Of a stretch of DNA of 8,849 nucleotides, positions 1 to 6,409 are shown in pieces. The notes under the pieces were generated by a model, which ran no database searches, was not told the DNA's origin, and saw nothing but the letters and a program-made list of their open reading frames with translations. Source of the DNA: Firmicutes bacterium UBA6648 (GTDB lineage: Bacteria > Bacillota > Clostridia > Peptostreptococcales > Anaerovoracaceae); assembly GCA_002455605.1 (NCBI GenBank), contig DKLE01000123.1:1-8849 (forward strand). The letters are read 5' to 3'. Each line of letters opens with the position of its first letter. Within the stretch, counting starts at the first letter, position 1. Made by a program: the position numbers and the translations under genes.

Positions 1-1
1 C

Positions 2-1756
2 GATCTAGGGGATGAGGTTCTCTGCAATACTACCATTACTTCTGTTCCTCTTTTTAACGAGAAAATTGAAGCCATCGATTACAATTATGGGGAACTTATT
101 ATAAAAGGCTATACCATTTTATTTGAAAATTCACCTATGTTTAAAAAACCAGAGGGTCTGGCCCTTAATTATACAATGACTACATTAGATGAAGCCGGTT
201 CAATATACTCCATCAGTACACTTGTCAAGCCGGGAATGAGAATATTAATATTAGGTAAAGATCTGGTTTCTACTATGGTGTATATCGGTTCCGTAAAAAA
301 AGCATTGGGAGACAACTGCTACATTCTTACTATCATGGATAATGAAGCCTGCGGCAGCCTTACCATTAAACAAATAGAATCCGCCATCTTAAAATATGCC
401 GATCGCTTCCGGGTGGTAGACGTAACGAATCCCATATCCTCTGTTGAAGAAATCATGCAGGAAGACTCTCAGCTGATGGACTTCACTATAAACTGTGAAG
501 ACTTGTCCGGCTCAGAGGTTCTCAGCGTATTAATGACCAAAACAAAGGGTTCTCTTTATTTTACCAATTTAAAAAATGGTTACAGTAAAGCTATCCTTAT
601 TGCTGAAAGCATGGGAAAGGAAATTACTACCTATTCCTTGGACCAGTATTATGAAGGATATGAAAGCTTTACTATTCAATTGCTCAATGAAATGCGTGAC
701 GCTCTGGATGAAATAAATAATTTATATGAGAACAGCAAACGAGCACATAATTTCGGAAATAAAGCTGCTGCCCAAAGAAATATCAATAAAACCAATCGTA
801 TTGATGATTTTGTCTTTGCCAGTCCTGTAACGAAGGCATTGACGGATCAGGTAATCAATATCGCCAACTATGACTGTAACATTATCATTCAGGGAGAAAC
901 GGGAGTCGGTAAAGAAAAAATACTAGAGCTTATTCATAAAAACAGCAACAGAAAATCAAACTCCTGCGTCAAAATTAATTGTGCCAATATACAAGACAAT
1001 TTGGCCGAATCAGAATTTTTCGGTTATGAGTCCGGAGCTTTTACCGGTGCTCAGGCAGGCGGCAAAAAGGGCTATTTCGAGCTGGCCAACAATGGAATTC
1101 TTTTTTTGGATGAAATCGGTCAGCTATCCCCTGCCCTTCAATCAAAGCTTTTAAGGGTTATTCAAGAAGGAAGCTTTTACAGGATAGGAGGTACAAAACC
1201 CATCAATGTTAATGTTCGCGTCATCTGTGCCAATAACATACCCCTTCATAAATTAGTAGAAGAAGGTAAATTCAGAGAAGATTTATATTATCGGTTAAAC
1301 ATATGCAGCATTGATGTTCCTCCCCTTCGTGAAAGACGAGAAGATATATACTGTCTGGCAGAAGCTTTTCTGGCGAAATACAATAAGCAATATGGACTTT
1401 GCAAGGAACTGACCGGCGACGCTCTGAAAAGGCTTGCCAGCTATGATTGGCCGGGTAATGTCCGTGAGCTTGAAAATAAAATGCACCGAATTGTTATAAA
1501 TATCAGCACCAACATTATTGATATTGCTGATGTGGATATGATTATCAACGAGAGTATTTATTCAGATATTGCCTTTGATTTAAAAACTTCCTTCAGTAAA
1601 TCAGCCGGCATCGATTTTGGTAAAATAATTGAAAACCAAGAAAAAAAGTTACTGGAGTATGCCATAAAGCAAGAAGGCAGTACGAGAAAAGCCGCCGCTT
1701 TTTTAAACATGACTCAAGCACAATTGATGAGGAAGAAAAAAAAGTATGGTCTGTAA
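2..1756 (+). CDS. Sigma54-dependent activator with Kdd-like sensor domain (5' partial)
   Basis: This is a bacterial enhancer-binding protein that would activate RNA polymerase carrying sigma54. The frame is open from base 2, and the 45 codons before the first ATG (137) continue the same domain, so the true start lies outside the window; 584 residues are visible. The first ~230 residues resemble the C-terminal half of L-erythro-3,5-diaminohexanoate dehydrogenase, with matching stretches such as LVKPGMRILILG, TINCEDL and KGSLYFTNL. The glycine-rich nucleotide loop of the enzyme is replaced by GKDLVSTM (254-277). A short helical linker follows. The AAA+ domain has Walker A GETGVGKE (893-916), the sigma54-contact loop GAFTGA (1034-1051), Walker B GILFLDEI (1094-1117) and the arginine-finger segment FREDLYYRLN (1271-1300). 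The C-terminus is a Fis-type helix-turn-helix (from 1682, TRKAAAFLNMTQAQL). No response-regulator receiver domain is visible. Target genes are not in the window; control of lysine or diaminohexanoate breakdown is an inference from the sensor. Confidence 0.93.
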   Translation, partial: DLGDEVLCNTTITSVPLFNEKIEAIDYNYGELIIKGYTILFENSPMFKKPEGLALNYTMTTLDEAGSIYSISTLVKPGMRILILGKDLVSTMVYIGSVKKALGDNCYILTIMDNEACGSLTIKQIESAILKYADRFRVVDVTNPISSVEEIMQEDSQLMDFTINCEDLSGSEVLSVLMTKTKGSLYFTNLKNGYSKAILIAESMGKEITTYSLDQYYEGYESFTIQLLNEMRDALDEINNLYENSKRAHNFGNKAAAQRNINKTNRIDDFVFASPVTKALTDQVINIANYDCNIIIQGETGVGKEKILELIHKNSNRKSNSCVKINCANIQDNLAESEFFGYESGAFTGAQAGGKKGYFELANNGILFLDEIGQLSPALQSKLLRVIQEGSFYRIGGTKPINVNVRVICANNIPLHKLVEEGKFREDLYYRLNICSIDVPPLRERREDIYCLAEAFLAKYNKQYGLCKELTGDALKRLASYDWPGNVRELENKMHRIVINISTNIIDIADVDMIINESIYSDIAFDLKTSFSKSAGIDFGKIIENQEKKLLEYAIKQEGSTRKAAAFLNMTQAQLMRKKKKYGL

Positions 1757-1760
1757 GTGG

Positions 1761-1775
1761 TCCTTCAATAAGGAT
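1761..1775. repeat. Left copy of 15-nt inverted repeat
   Basis: TCCTTCAATAAGGAT begins 4 bases after the stop codon of the sigma54 activator. It matches the reverse complement of 2681-2695 at 14 of 15 positions. The motif is itself partly palindromic (TCCTT-CAAT-AAGGA), so it can also form a small 5-bp hairpin, with TTTTT ending 13 bases later (1783-1787). It may be an element end, a weak terminator or chance. Confidence 0.4.
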
Positions 1776-1788
1776 GTTTCAGTTTTTA

Positions 1789-1825
1789 AGATTTGCCGTA
1801 GGATTTCAAGTCCTACGGCAAATCT
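1789..1825 (+). terminator. Perfect 15-bp hairpin, possible terminator of the sigma54 activator gene
   Basis: The arms AGATTTGCCGTAGGA (1789-1803) and TCCTACGGCAAATCT (1811-1825) pair without a mismatch around a 7-base loop. It lies 33 bases after the activator stop, the usual place for a terminator. Neither strand has a good T tract after the stem (CTTGCCCTTA on plus, TAAAAAC on minus), so an intrinsic terminator is only one reading. It also lies inside the minus-strand coding-like fragment, where both arms would be translated. Confidence 0.35.
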
Positions 1826-2045
1826 CTTGCCCTTATCCATTGTCCGTTGAAGGAACTGCTCCGTATGCTCCCTGGCTTCGGCTGTCACCTGCTGGATTTC
1901 CACCGGCACAATTTGATGCAGTGCAATCTTGCTGGTGCCAATTTTAAATTTGCACTTCTCTTTGTCACCTTCGGCAATTCTTACATCATTTTCATATGCG
2001 CTCTTCCTTCTAAAAAGAGGTGGATTTTCCAATATATTTTAAGCC

Positions 2046-2243
2046 TTATAGGTCGTTAAAAAGATAGTGCTTCTTTTCAACAGGCGGATTTTCAAAAACT
2101 GTGAATTTGCTTATATCCAACTCTTCAGTGTGATACGAGATAAAAAAAGCCCTTTCGTTTTCCCCAAGAGCAATTTCCTCCAGTGCACTGACTTCCGAGA
2201 TTCTTATAAATTTGAGAAAAATTCGTACAGATATCGAGAACAT
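2046..2243 (-). pseudogene. Minus-strand 65-codon coding-like fragment, family unknown
   Basis: The minus-strand frame reads like protein over its last 50 codons (for example ENERAFFISYHTEELDISKF, then TVFENPPVEKKHYLFNDL and a stop). A TGA stands directly before its ATG, and no ribosome site precedes it, so if this was once coding it has lost its 5' part. The motif ENPP recurs at the start of the next minus-strand fragment downstream (about 2021-2032), suggesting either a decayed repeat or one gene split by rearrangement. No family is recognised. The frame is antisense to the stretch upstream of the plus-strand gene starting at 2259. Confidence 0.3.
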
Positions 2244-2258
2244 TCAAGAGAGGTATTT

Positions 2259-2605
2259 ATGACAAAGAAAATCAAGCATATTCATATCCGCCATTGGGAT
2301 TACTGGTGGGGCGTTTACAATATTGGCGAGTTAAAGAACGAAGAGGTTTCGGCAGTTGAATTCAGTCTTTCTAATCACCCAGCAGGAGAAGATTTTTACT
2401 TTCACTTTGATTTTTACACTTTGCCCGCACTTGAAACTATCTTGGGGGATAACGAGTTTATAGAAACAGACAGATGCTTGTTAGATGGCTGGAACGACTA
2501 TCATTTGAATTTTTTGCAGAAAGATTTGATTTTGTACTTGTGAATATACCAAGCAAAGAAAAATCCGAAAAGGAATACAAGGATGAACAGGAGTTAAAAA
2601 AATGA
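2259..2605 (+). pseudogene. Small acidic/aromatic protein gene with apparent frameshift
   Basis: ATG 2259 has AGAGAGG five bases upstream (2247-2253), and the reading frame starts MTKKIKHIHIRHWDYWWG, rich in aromatic residues and then acidic. As read, it stops at 2541-2543 after 94 codons. From 2453 the next frame (position 2510 onward) is open and continues FFAERFDFVLVNIPSKEK and then a lysine/glutamate-rich tail ending ELKK at TGA 2603-2605. That stop overlaps the ATG of the next open frame as ATGA, a typical coupled-gene junction, so the second frame looks like the real C-terminus. The switch most likely falls in the T run 2510-2515. Joined, the product would be about 115 residues. The longer start at 2067 is less likely because it lacks a ribosome site and the added residues look non-coding. 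Function unknown; with its neighbour it resembles small paired accessory genes. Confidence 0.5.
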
Positions 2606-2703
2606 GCCAACTTACCTATATCGCTTCAAATACTCCTCTCCCTGAAGTGAAAAACCCACACCATAAGCCTTTATCCGTCAATCCTTATTGGAGGATTTCT
2701 TAA
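2602..2703 (+). pseudogene. Truncated N-terminal fragment of an unknown protein
   Basis: A strong ribosome site AGGAG (2589-2593) sits 8 bases before ATG 2602, and the start overlaps the upstream stop by four bases (ATGA), so translation was probably coupled. The 33-residue frame begins MSQLTYIASNTPLPEV, runs through KNPHHKPLSVN, then ends PYWRIS and TAA. The break after SVN coincides with the right copy of the inverted repeat (2681-2695). The beginning resembles, from memory and unverified, the N-terminus of longer hypothetical proteins in Firmicutes. I read this as the 5' remnant of a gene lost by deletion or insertion; a true 33-residue peptide cannot be excluded. Confidence 0.45.
2681..2695. 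repeat. Right copy of 15-nt inverted repeat
   Basis: ATCCTTATTGGAGGA is the inverted partner (14/15) of 1761-1775 and lies where the truncated frame starting at 2602 loses its protein-like character. It also forms its own hairpin, AATCCT/AGGATT at 2680-2697. No target-site duplication or transposase gene accompanies the pair. Confidence 0.4.
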
Positions 2704-2839
2704 GCCATGCTTTTTTATTTATTATAAACAGCATGACCAATAAATTTATATAACTATTAGAATAGAATACAATAAAATTTAGAAAAATAACAATATACTT
2801 GAAAACCAAAGTTATTTTATGTTTTAATAAAGTTATAAT

Positions 2840-2866
2840 TTGTAAATTTTCGGGTAGATATATAAT
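2840..2866 (+). promoter_or_regulatory. Candidate sigmaA promoter of the thioredoxin reductase gene
   Basis: The 193-base spacer 2704-2896 is very AT-rich and holds no gene. A perfect -10 box TATAAT (2861-2866) lies about 30 bases before ATG 2897, with TTGTAA (2840-2845) as a poor -35 at a short 15-base spacing. A second TATAAT at 2834-2839 and a TTGAAA at 2799-2804 are alternatives. The predicted leader is about 24 bases, with AAAGGA (2881-2886) as ribosome site. Confidence 0.4.
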
Positions 2867-2896
2867 ATTAGTTTCAATGGAAAGGATTAGCTTATT

Positions 2897-3808
2897 ATGA
2901 AAGTGATAATTATAGGCAATGGGCCTGCTGGTATTTCAGCAGCATTGTATACAGTAAGAGCCGGCATTCAGACTACCGTTATAGGCAACGGACCGGGCTC
3001 TTTAGGTAAAGCTGATAAGATTGAAAATTTCTATGGTTTTGAATATCCTATAAGCGGCTCCAGTTTAATTGAAAGAGGCATAGCACAGGCAAAACGGATA
3101 GGCGCCCAGATTATAAAAGAAGAAGTGGTGGGAATCAGTACTTTAGAAAGTAACTCAGAAACGTCAAAAGTAAGCCATACCTTTTCTGTAAAGACCGATA
3201 AAAATGAATATTTAGCTGATGCTGTTATCTTAGCTACCGGCGTTTCCCGCAATTCACCTCCAATTAAAGGGCTAAAGGAGTTAGAGGGACAGGGAGTAAG
3301 CTATTGTGCAGTATGTGATGCCTTCTTCTATAAAGGTAAGGATGTAGGAATATTGGGAAGCGGAGAATATGCTTTAAACGAAGCGAAAGAACTTCTTCCC
3401 GTTGCCAAATCTGTTACTTTACTTACGAATGGCTCTAAACCCAGCGTTAGTTTTCCTAAGGATATTAAGATTCATAAAAATGCCATTGACAGTTTGGATC
3501 CGGGTCCTTCAAATCCATTGCTGGGAGGTACCGGCCCTCTTGAATCCGTCACCTTCAACCATTCGGACAAAATTAAGTTAGACGGTATATTTGTCGCTTA
3601 CGGTACTGCCGGAAGCACTGCTTTAGCAAAAAAAGTCGGTGCTTTCACAGAAGGAAATAAAATCCTAGTGGATTCTGATATGTCTACAAATGTTCCCGGT
3701 TTATATGCTGCCGGAGATTGCACCGGTGGACTATTGCAAATAGCCAAAGCGGTAAGTGATGGAGCTATTGCCGGTACATCTGCAATAAAATATTTGAGAC
3801 AAGCATAA
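2897..3808 (+). CDS. trxB: Thioredoxin reductase-like flavoprotein, probably ferredoxin-dependent (FFTR type)
   Basis: Reduces thioredoxin through FAD and a redox-active cysteine pair in the cytoplasm. The N-terminal FAD site GNGPAG is at residues 7-12, the redox motif CAVC at 137-140 (3305-3316), and the C-terminal FAD site GLYAAGDCTGG near 268-278; 303 residues is near the family's usual size. The central domain, which binds NADPH in ordinary reductases through GGGxSA and HRRxxxR, here has GSGEYA (residues 154-159) and no HRR motif (TLLTNGSKPS instead). Loss of both motifs, with the N-terminal pattern GNGPGSLGKADKIENFYGF, is what I know for clostridial ferredoxin-linked flavin thioredoxin reductases. 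The family is certain; the electron donor is inferred. Start: AAAGGA ten bases before ATG. The thioredoxin gene follows after 119 AT-rich bases. Confidence 0.95.
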   Translation: MKVIIIGNGPAGISAALYTVRAGIQTTVIGNGPGSLGKADKIENFYGFEYPISGSSLIERGIAQAKRIGAQIIKEEVVGISTLESNSETSKVSHTFSVKTDKNEYLADAVILATGVSRNSPPIKGLKELEGQGVSYCAVCDAFFYKGKDVGILGSGEYALNEAKELLPVAKSVTLLTNGSKPSVSFPKDIKIHKNAIDSLDPGPSNPLLGGTGPLESVTFNHSDKIKLDGIFVAYGTAGSTALAKKVGAFTEGNKILVDSDMSTNVPGLYAAGDCTGGLLQIAKAVSDGAIAGTSAIKYLRQA

Positions 3809-3927
3809 TAAATTTACTAATTTGGTGATAAAGTCACGGAATATGGGTATAAAATATACTATACTTATATCATAAACATAATATTTCGATCGTATAAAAT
3901 AAATAAAAAATAGTAAGGAGAAAAAAT

Positions 3928-4239
3928 ATGTCAGCATTAACAGTAACAAAAGATAATTTTCAATCAGAAGTTATGGAATCCGATAAACCTGTACTAATCG
4001 ATTTCTGGGCTACATGGTGCGGTCCTTGTAAAATGGTTTCACCGATTGTAGACGAGATTGCCACGGAAGTATCCACTGCCAAAGTTTGTAAAGTAAATAT
4101 TGATGAACAGCCAGAGCTTGCCAGAGCCTTCAATGTGATGAGTATTCCAACTCTAGCAGTAATAAAAGAAGGAAAAGTTGTAAATGTAGCCGTAGGCGCT
4201 CGCCCAAAACAGGATATTGTTTCCATGTTAGATGAATAA
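3928..4239 (+). CDS. trxA: Thioredoxin
   Basis: Small cytoplasmic disulfide reductase, complete at 103 residues. The canonical active site is present, FWATWCGPCKM, with C31 and C34, and the cis-proline loop SIPT is at residues 73-75 region (P74). Buried D25 of LIDFW is in place. The ribosome site TAAGGAG (3914-3920) stands 7 bases before ATG 3928. It lies directly downstream of the reductase gene on the same strand, so the two form a functional pair, probably sharing transcripts. The 119-base spacer is AT-rich with several TATA-like boxes, and a second promoter there is possible but not clear. An extra cysteine (C54, AKVCKV) is outside the active site. Confidence 0.98.
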   Translation: MSALTVTKDNFQSEVMESDKPVLIDFWATWCGPCKMVSPIVDEIATEVSTAKVCKVNIDEQPELARAFNVMSIPTLAVIKEGKVVNVAVGARPKQDIVSMLDE

Positions 4240-4251
4240 TTCATAAAATCT

Positions 4252-4294
4252 ATAAAATAAAAGCATTTCAATTGTTGAAATGCTTTTATTTTAT
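4252..4294. terminator. Bidirectional intrinsic terminator between thioredoxin and CofE-like genes
   Basis: A perfect 20-bp stem (4252-4271 with 4275-4294) closes a 3-base loop TTG. Its core AAGCATTTCAA/TTGAAATGCTT is flanked by A-rich and T-rich ends, giving a T tract after the core on both strands. It starts 12 bases after the thioredoxin stop and ends 10 bases before the stop of the converging minus-strand gene, so it can serve both. Confidence 0.9.
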
Positions 4295-4304
4295 GTTTAT
4301 TTAA

Positions 4305-5495
4305 TTATTTTGTAAAATTATCAAAATATCCTTGAATATAAATAATCGGAGTACCCTTATCTCCACTTCCTGAGGTCAAATCACAAAGTGAACCTATTAA
4401 ATCCGTCAATCTTCTCGGTGTGGTCCCCTGAGCTACCATAGAATCTCCCAGATTGCTGTCCTTGTTTTTAATATATGCTGAAATAGCATCCTTAAGCTCG
4501 TCGCCGCTCAGGTCAGCAAAGTCGTTATCCGCAAGGTATTTTATTTTTACTTCATTAGGCGTTCCTTCCAAGCCATCTGTATAGCCTGGAGAAACTACCG
4601 GATCCGCAAGCTCCCAGATCTTCCCTACCGGATCTTTAAATGCACCGTCCCCATAAACCATTACTTCAATGGTTTTTCCTGTTTTTTCTTTAACCTCAGA
4701 TTGTATGCTCTTTACAAAATCGGAACAGTCATTTGGAAATAGCTTTACTGTACTTTCTGTGGCTTTATTGGAACCAAGCAGTCCATACTTCGTATTGTAT
4801 CCGCTTCCTGATACGCTTTCAGTAAGAATATCATCCAGACCCAGCACAATATCTGCTCCCGCATTCTTTAAGATTCTCTTGGTTCTTACTCTGGTATGAA
4901 TATCGCAGGTTAAAACATTCTTTGTATAATTTAAAATCGCTTTCGGATTATTGGCAAAAATGATCTCTGCTTCTGCTCCTTCTTCCTCAATTAAACTCTT
5001 ATAATAGTTAACATAATCCATACCTGTAAAGGTATGCTTTGACTTTCCAAAAAGCTTTTCAAACTGCTCTTGGCTTAATACATCGGTATATGGATTAATG
5101 TTTTTTTCATCCAGTAAGTCGATATCTACCAAATGGTTGCCTACCTCGTCGCTTGGATAGCTAAGCATTAAGACAATTTTCTTTGCTCCTTTTGCAATTC
5201 CCCTCAGGCAAATAGCAAATCTGTTCCGGCTTAAAATAGGAAAAATAACACCAATTGTTTCTCCTCCAAGCTTTGCTTTGACAGCCTCTGCAATTTGAGC
5301 AGTGGATGCATAATTTCCCTGGGCTCTTGCTACAACAGCCTCTGTAACAGCCAATATATCTTTATCCTTAATTTCAAATTCTCCGGTTTCAGCCGCATCT
5401 AACAGTACGTCTATAACTATTTTCTTCAGATCGTCCCCTTCTCTGATGATAGGTGCTCTCAGCCCTCTGGAAACCGTTCCGACTTTTCTTTCCAT
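4305..5495 (-). CDS. CofE-like protein (F420-0:gamma-glutamyl ligase family)
   Basis: The 396-residue product resembles the CofE/F420 ligase family (Pfam F420_ligase), whose archaeal and actinobacterial members add glutamate to coenzyme F420 using GTP. Recognisable parts are the early IIREGDDLKKIV segment, DILAVTEAVVARAQGN (about residues 45-60), the middle RTKRILKNAGADIVLG and the late GTTPRRLTDLIGSLCDLTSG. It is longer than the ~250-residue archaeal enzyme. Most Clostridia do not make F420, and no other F420 gene is in the window, so the substrate is probably different and the ligase name should be taken as a family label only. No signal peptide or membrane segment is seen. The ribosome site AGAGAGG (5506-5512 on minus) is 10 bases from ATG. 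It starts 52 bases after the transglycosylase stop, with no terminator between, so co-transcription is plausible. Confidence 0.8.
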   Translation of the reverse strand: MERKVGTVSRGLRAPIIREGDDLKKIVIDVLLDAAETGEFEIKDKDILAVTEAVVARAQGNYASTAQIAEAVKAKLGGETIGVIFPILSRNRFAICLRGIAKGAKKIVLMLSYPSDEVGNHLVDIDLLDEKNINPYTDVLSQEQFEKLFGKSKHTFTGMDYVNYYKSLIEEEGAEAEIIFANNPKAILNYTKNVLTCDIHTRVRTKRILKNAGADIVLGLDDILTESVSGSGYNTKYGLLGSNKATESTVKLFPNDCSDFVKSIQSEVKEKTGKTIEVMVYGDGAFKDPVGKIWELADPVVSPGYTDGLEGTPNEVKIKYLADNDFADLSGDELKDAISAYIKNKDSNLGDSMVAQGTTPRRLTDLIGSLCDLTSGSGDKGTPIIYIQGYFDNFTK

Positions 5496-5547
5496 TAATA
5501 AAATTCCTCTCTTTTAACTATATTTTTCTATTGTTTTTATTAATATA

Positions 5548-6369
5548 CTACAAGTACTTTAAAGTATTCAGTAATCCATTTAATTCTGTATCATAATCAT
5601 TATCCTGCTCTTCCGATAAATCCCCTGTTGCGAACAATTGCTGCATATCTAATTGATGACGCAGTATCTGTAATCTGGCAGCAAAATAAGCCTTATCGTT
5701 TTCCGTATTCCAGTCCGTTTCACTTCCGGATATGCCTTTGGTTAACCCTGAATCATAAGTATCCGCAGTTCTTGTCACTTGTGCCGGCAGTTCTATATCT
5801 TGTCCCATATATCCAAAAATTTTCTTTATATAATTTTGTGTTTCTTTAAAAGGGGGTACACCGCCATATTTAGCTACATTGCCCGATCCTGCGTTGTAAG
5901 CAGCCAGTGCCAAGGTCATATCTCCGTCATAAGCCTTCAATTTCTGAGATAAATAACTTGCTCCGCCCATAATATTTTGCTCCGGATCATAAGCATCTAC
6001 TACCCCAAGCGCCTTAGCCGTTGCCGGCATTAGCTGCATAATGCCCATTGCTCCGCATTTTGATACCGCATTGGGATTAAATCCCGACTCTGCTTTTGCT
6101 ACTGCCTTCAGCAATTCTAAAGGTACATCATAAGTTTCCGCTGCTTTTGTAAATATTTTATCTAACTGGTCATTTGTAGTTGTAGCATTTTTGTTATCCG
6201 TTAGATTTATAACATTGGAAAAGGATTTTAAGCTTTGGTTCTGTGAAATAATTTTACTTAAGGCCTGTTCAAAATTATTGTTTTCCCCATTGGCTGAACC
6301 AACCGCAATCGTTCCTTGATTTATTCCCTGAACAGATTGATTTATTTGTTTGATCCGATCGATACTCAT
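5548..6369 (-). CDS. Lytic transglycosylase, SLT domain, no signal peptide
   Basis: Cleaves peptidoglycan glycan strands to form 1,6-anhydro ends. The SLT domain spans about residues 70-190 of 273: catalytic glutamate E94 in AVAKAESGFNP, then GAMGIMQLMPATAKALGV (about 106-123) and the LALAAYNAGSGNVAKYGG motif (153-170). The first ~65 residues are polar and low in complexity (Q, N, S, T rich, with FEQALSKIISQ) and hold no hydrophobic signal segment. The C-terminal ~80 residues are acidic and unassigned. An enzyme of this type must reach the wall, so export by a non-Sec route, for example the flagellar system as for FlgJ-like enzymes, is possible but only inferred; no flagellar genes are in view. 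AGGAGC (6375-6380 on minus) gives a well-spaced start. Confidence 0.93.
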   Translation of the reverse strand: MSIDRIKQINQSVQGINQGTIAVGSANGENNNFEQALSKIISQNQSLKSFSNVINLTDNKNATTTNDQLDKIFTKAAETYDVPLELLKAVAKAESGFNPNAVSKCGAMGIMQLMPATAKALGVVDAYDPEQNIMGGASYLSQKLKAYDGDMTLALAAYNAGSGNVAKYGGVPPFKETQNYIKKIFGYMGQDIELPAQVTRTADTYDSGLTKGISGSETDWNTENDKAYFAARLQILRHQLDMQQLFATGDLSEEQDNDYDTELNGLLNTLKYL

Positions 6370-6409
6370 ATTCAGCTCCTATTACTGCTTTATAAATAAC
6401 ATATATTTT

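Larger units (their letters stand above)
1703..2032 (-). pseudogene. Minus-strand coding-like fragment, family unknown
   Basis: Read on the minus strand, this frame has amino-acid composition like a real protein over about 1765-2015, including charged and amphipathic stretches such as EIQQVTAEAREHTEQFLQ and GKCKFKIGT-like segments (here EKCKFKIGTSKIALHQIVPV). Its only start near the top is TTG (2030-2032) without a convincing ribosome site, and a stop lies two codons upstream. Its last ~18 codons run antisense into the end of the sigma54 activator gene, so the true end of any ancestral gene is unclear. I do not recognise the family. It reads best as a leftover piece of a gene; a non-coding chance frame is the alternative. 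Confidence 0.3.

Noticed and set aside
137..1756. ATG 137 as the true start of the sigma54 activator
   Set aside because: The frame is open to base 2, its upstream codons continue the same Kdd-like domain, and ATG 137 has no ribosome site.
2067..2258. Longer start for the frameshifted small gene
   Set aside because: No ribosome site at 2067, and the added residues look like antisense of a minus-strand coding-like stretch; ATG 2259 has AGAGAGG at 5 bases.
3960..4271. 103-codon minus-strand frame opposite thioredoxin
   Set aside because: It is the antisense shadow of a clear thioredoxin gene and has no ribosome site.
5555..5566. Palindrome TACTTTAAAGTA as a terminator or operator
   Set aside because: It lies within the last codons of the transglycosylase, is AT-only apart from two C/G pairs and has no loop or T tract.
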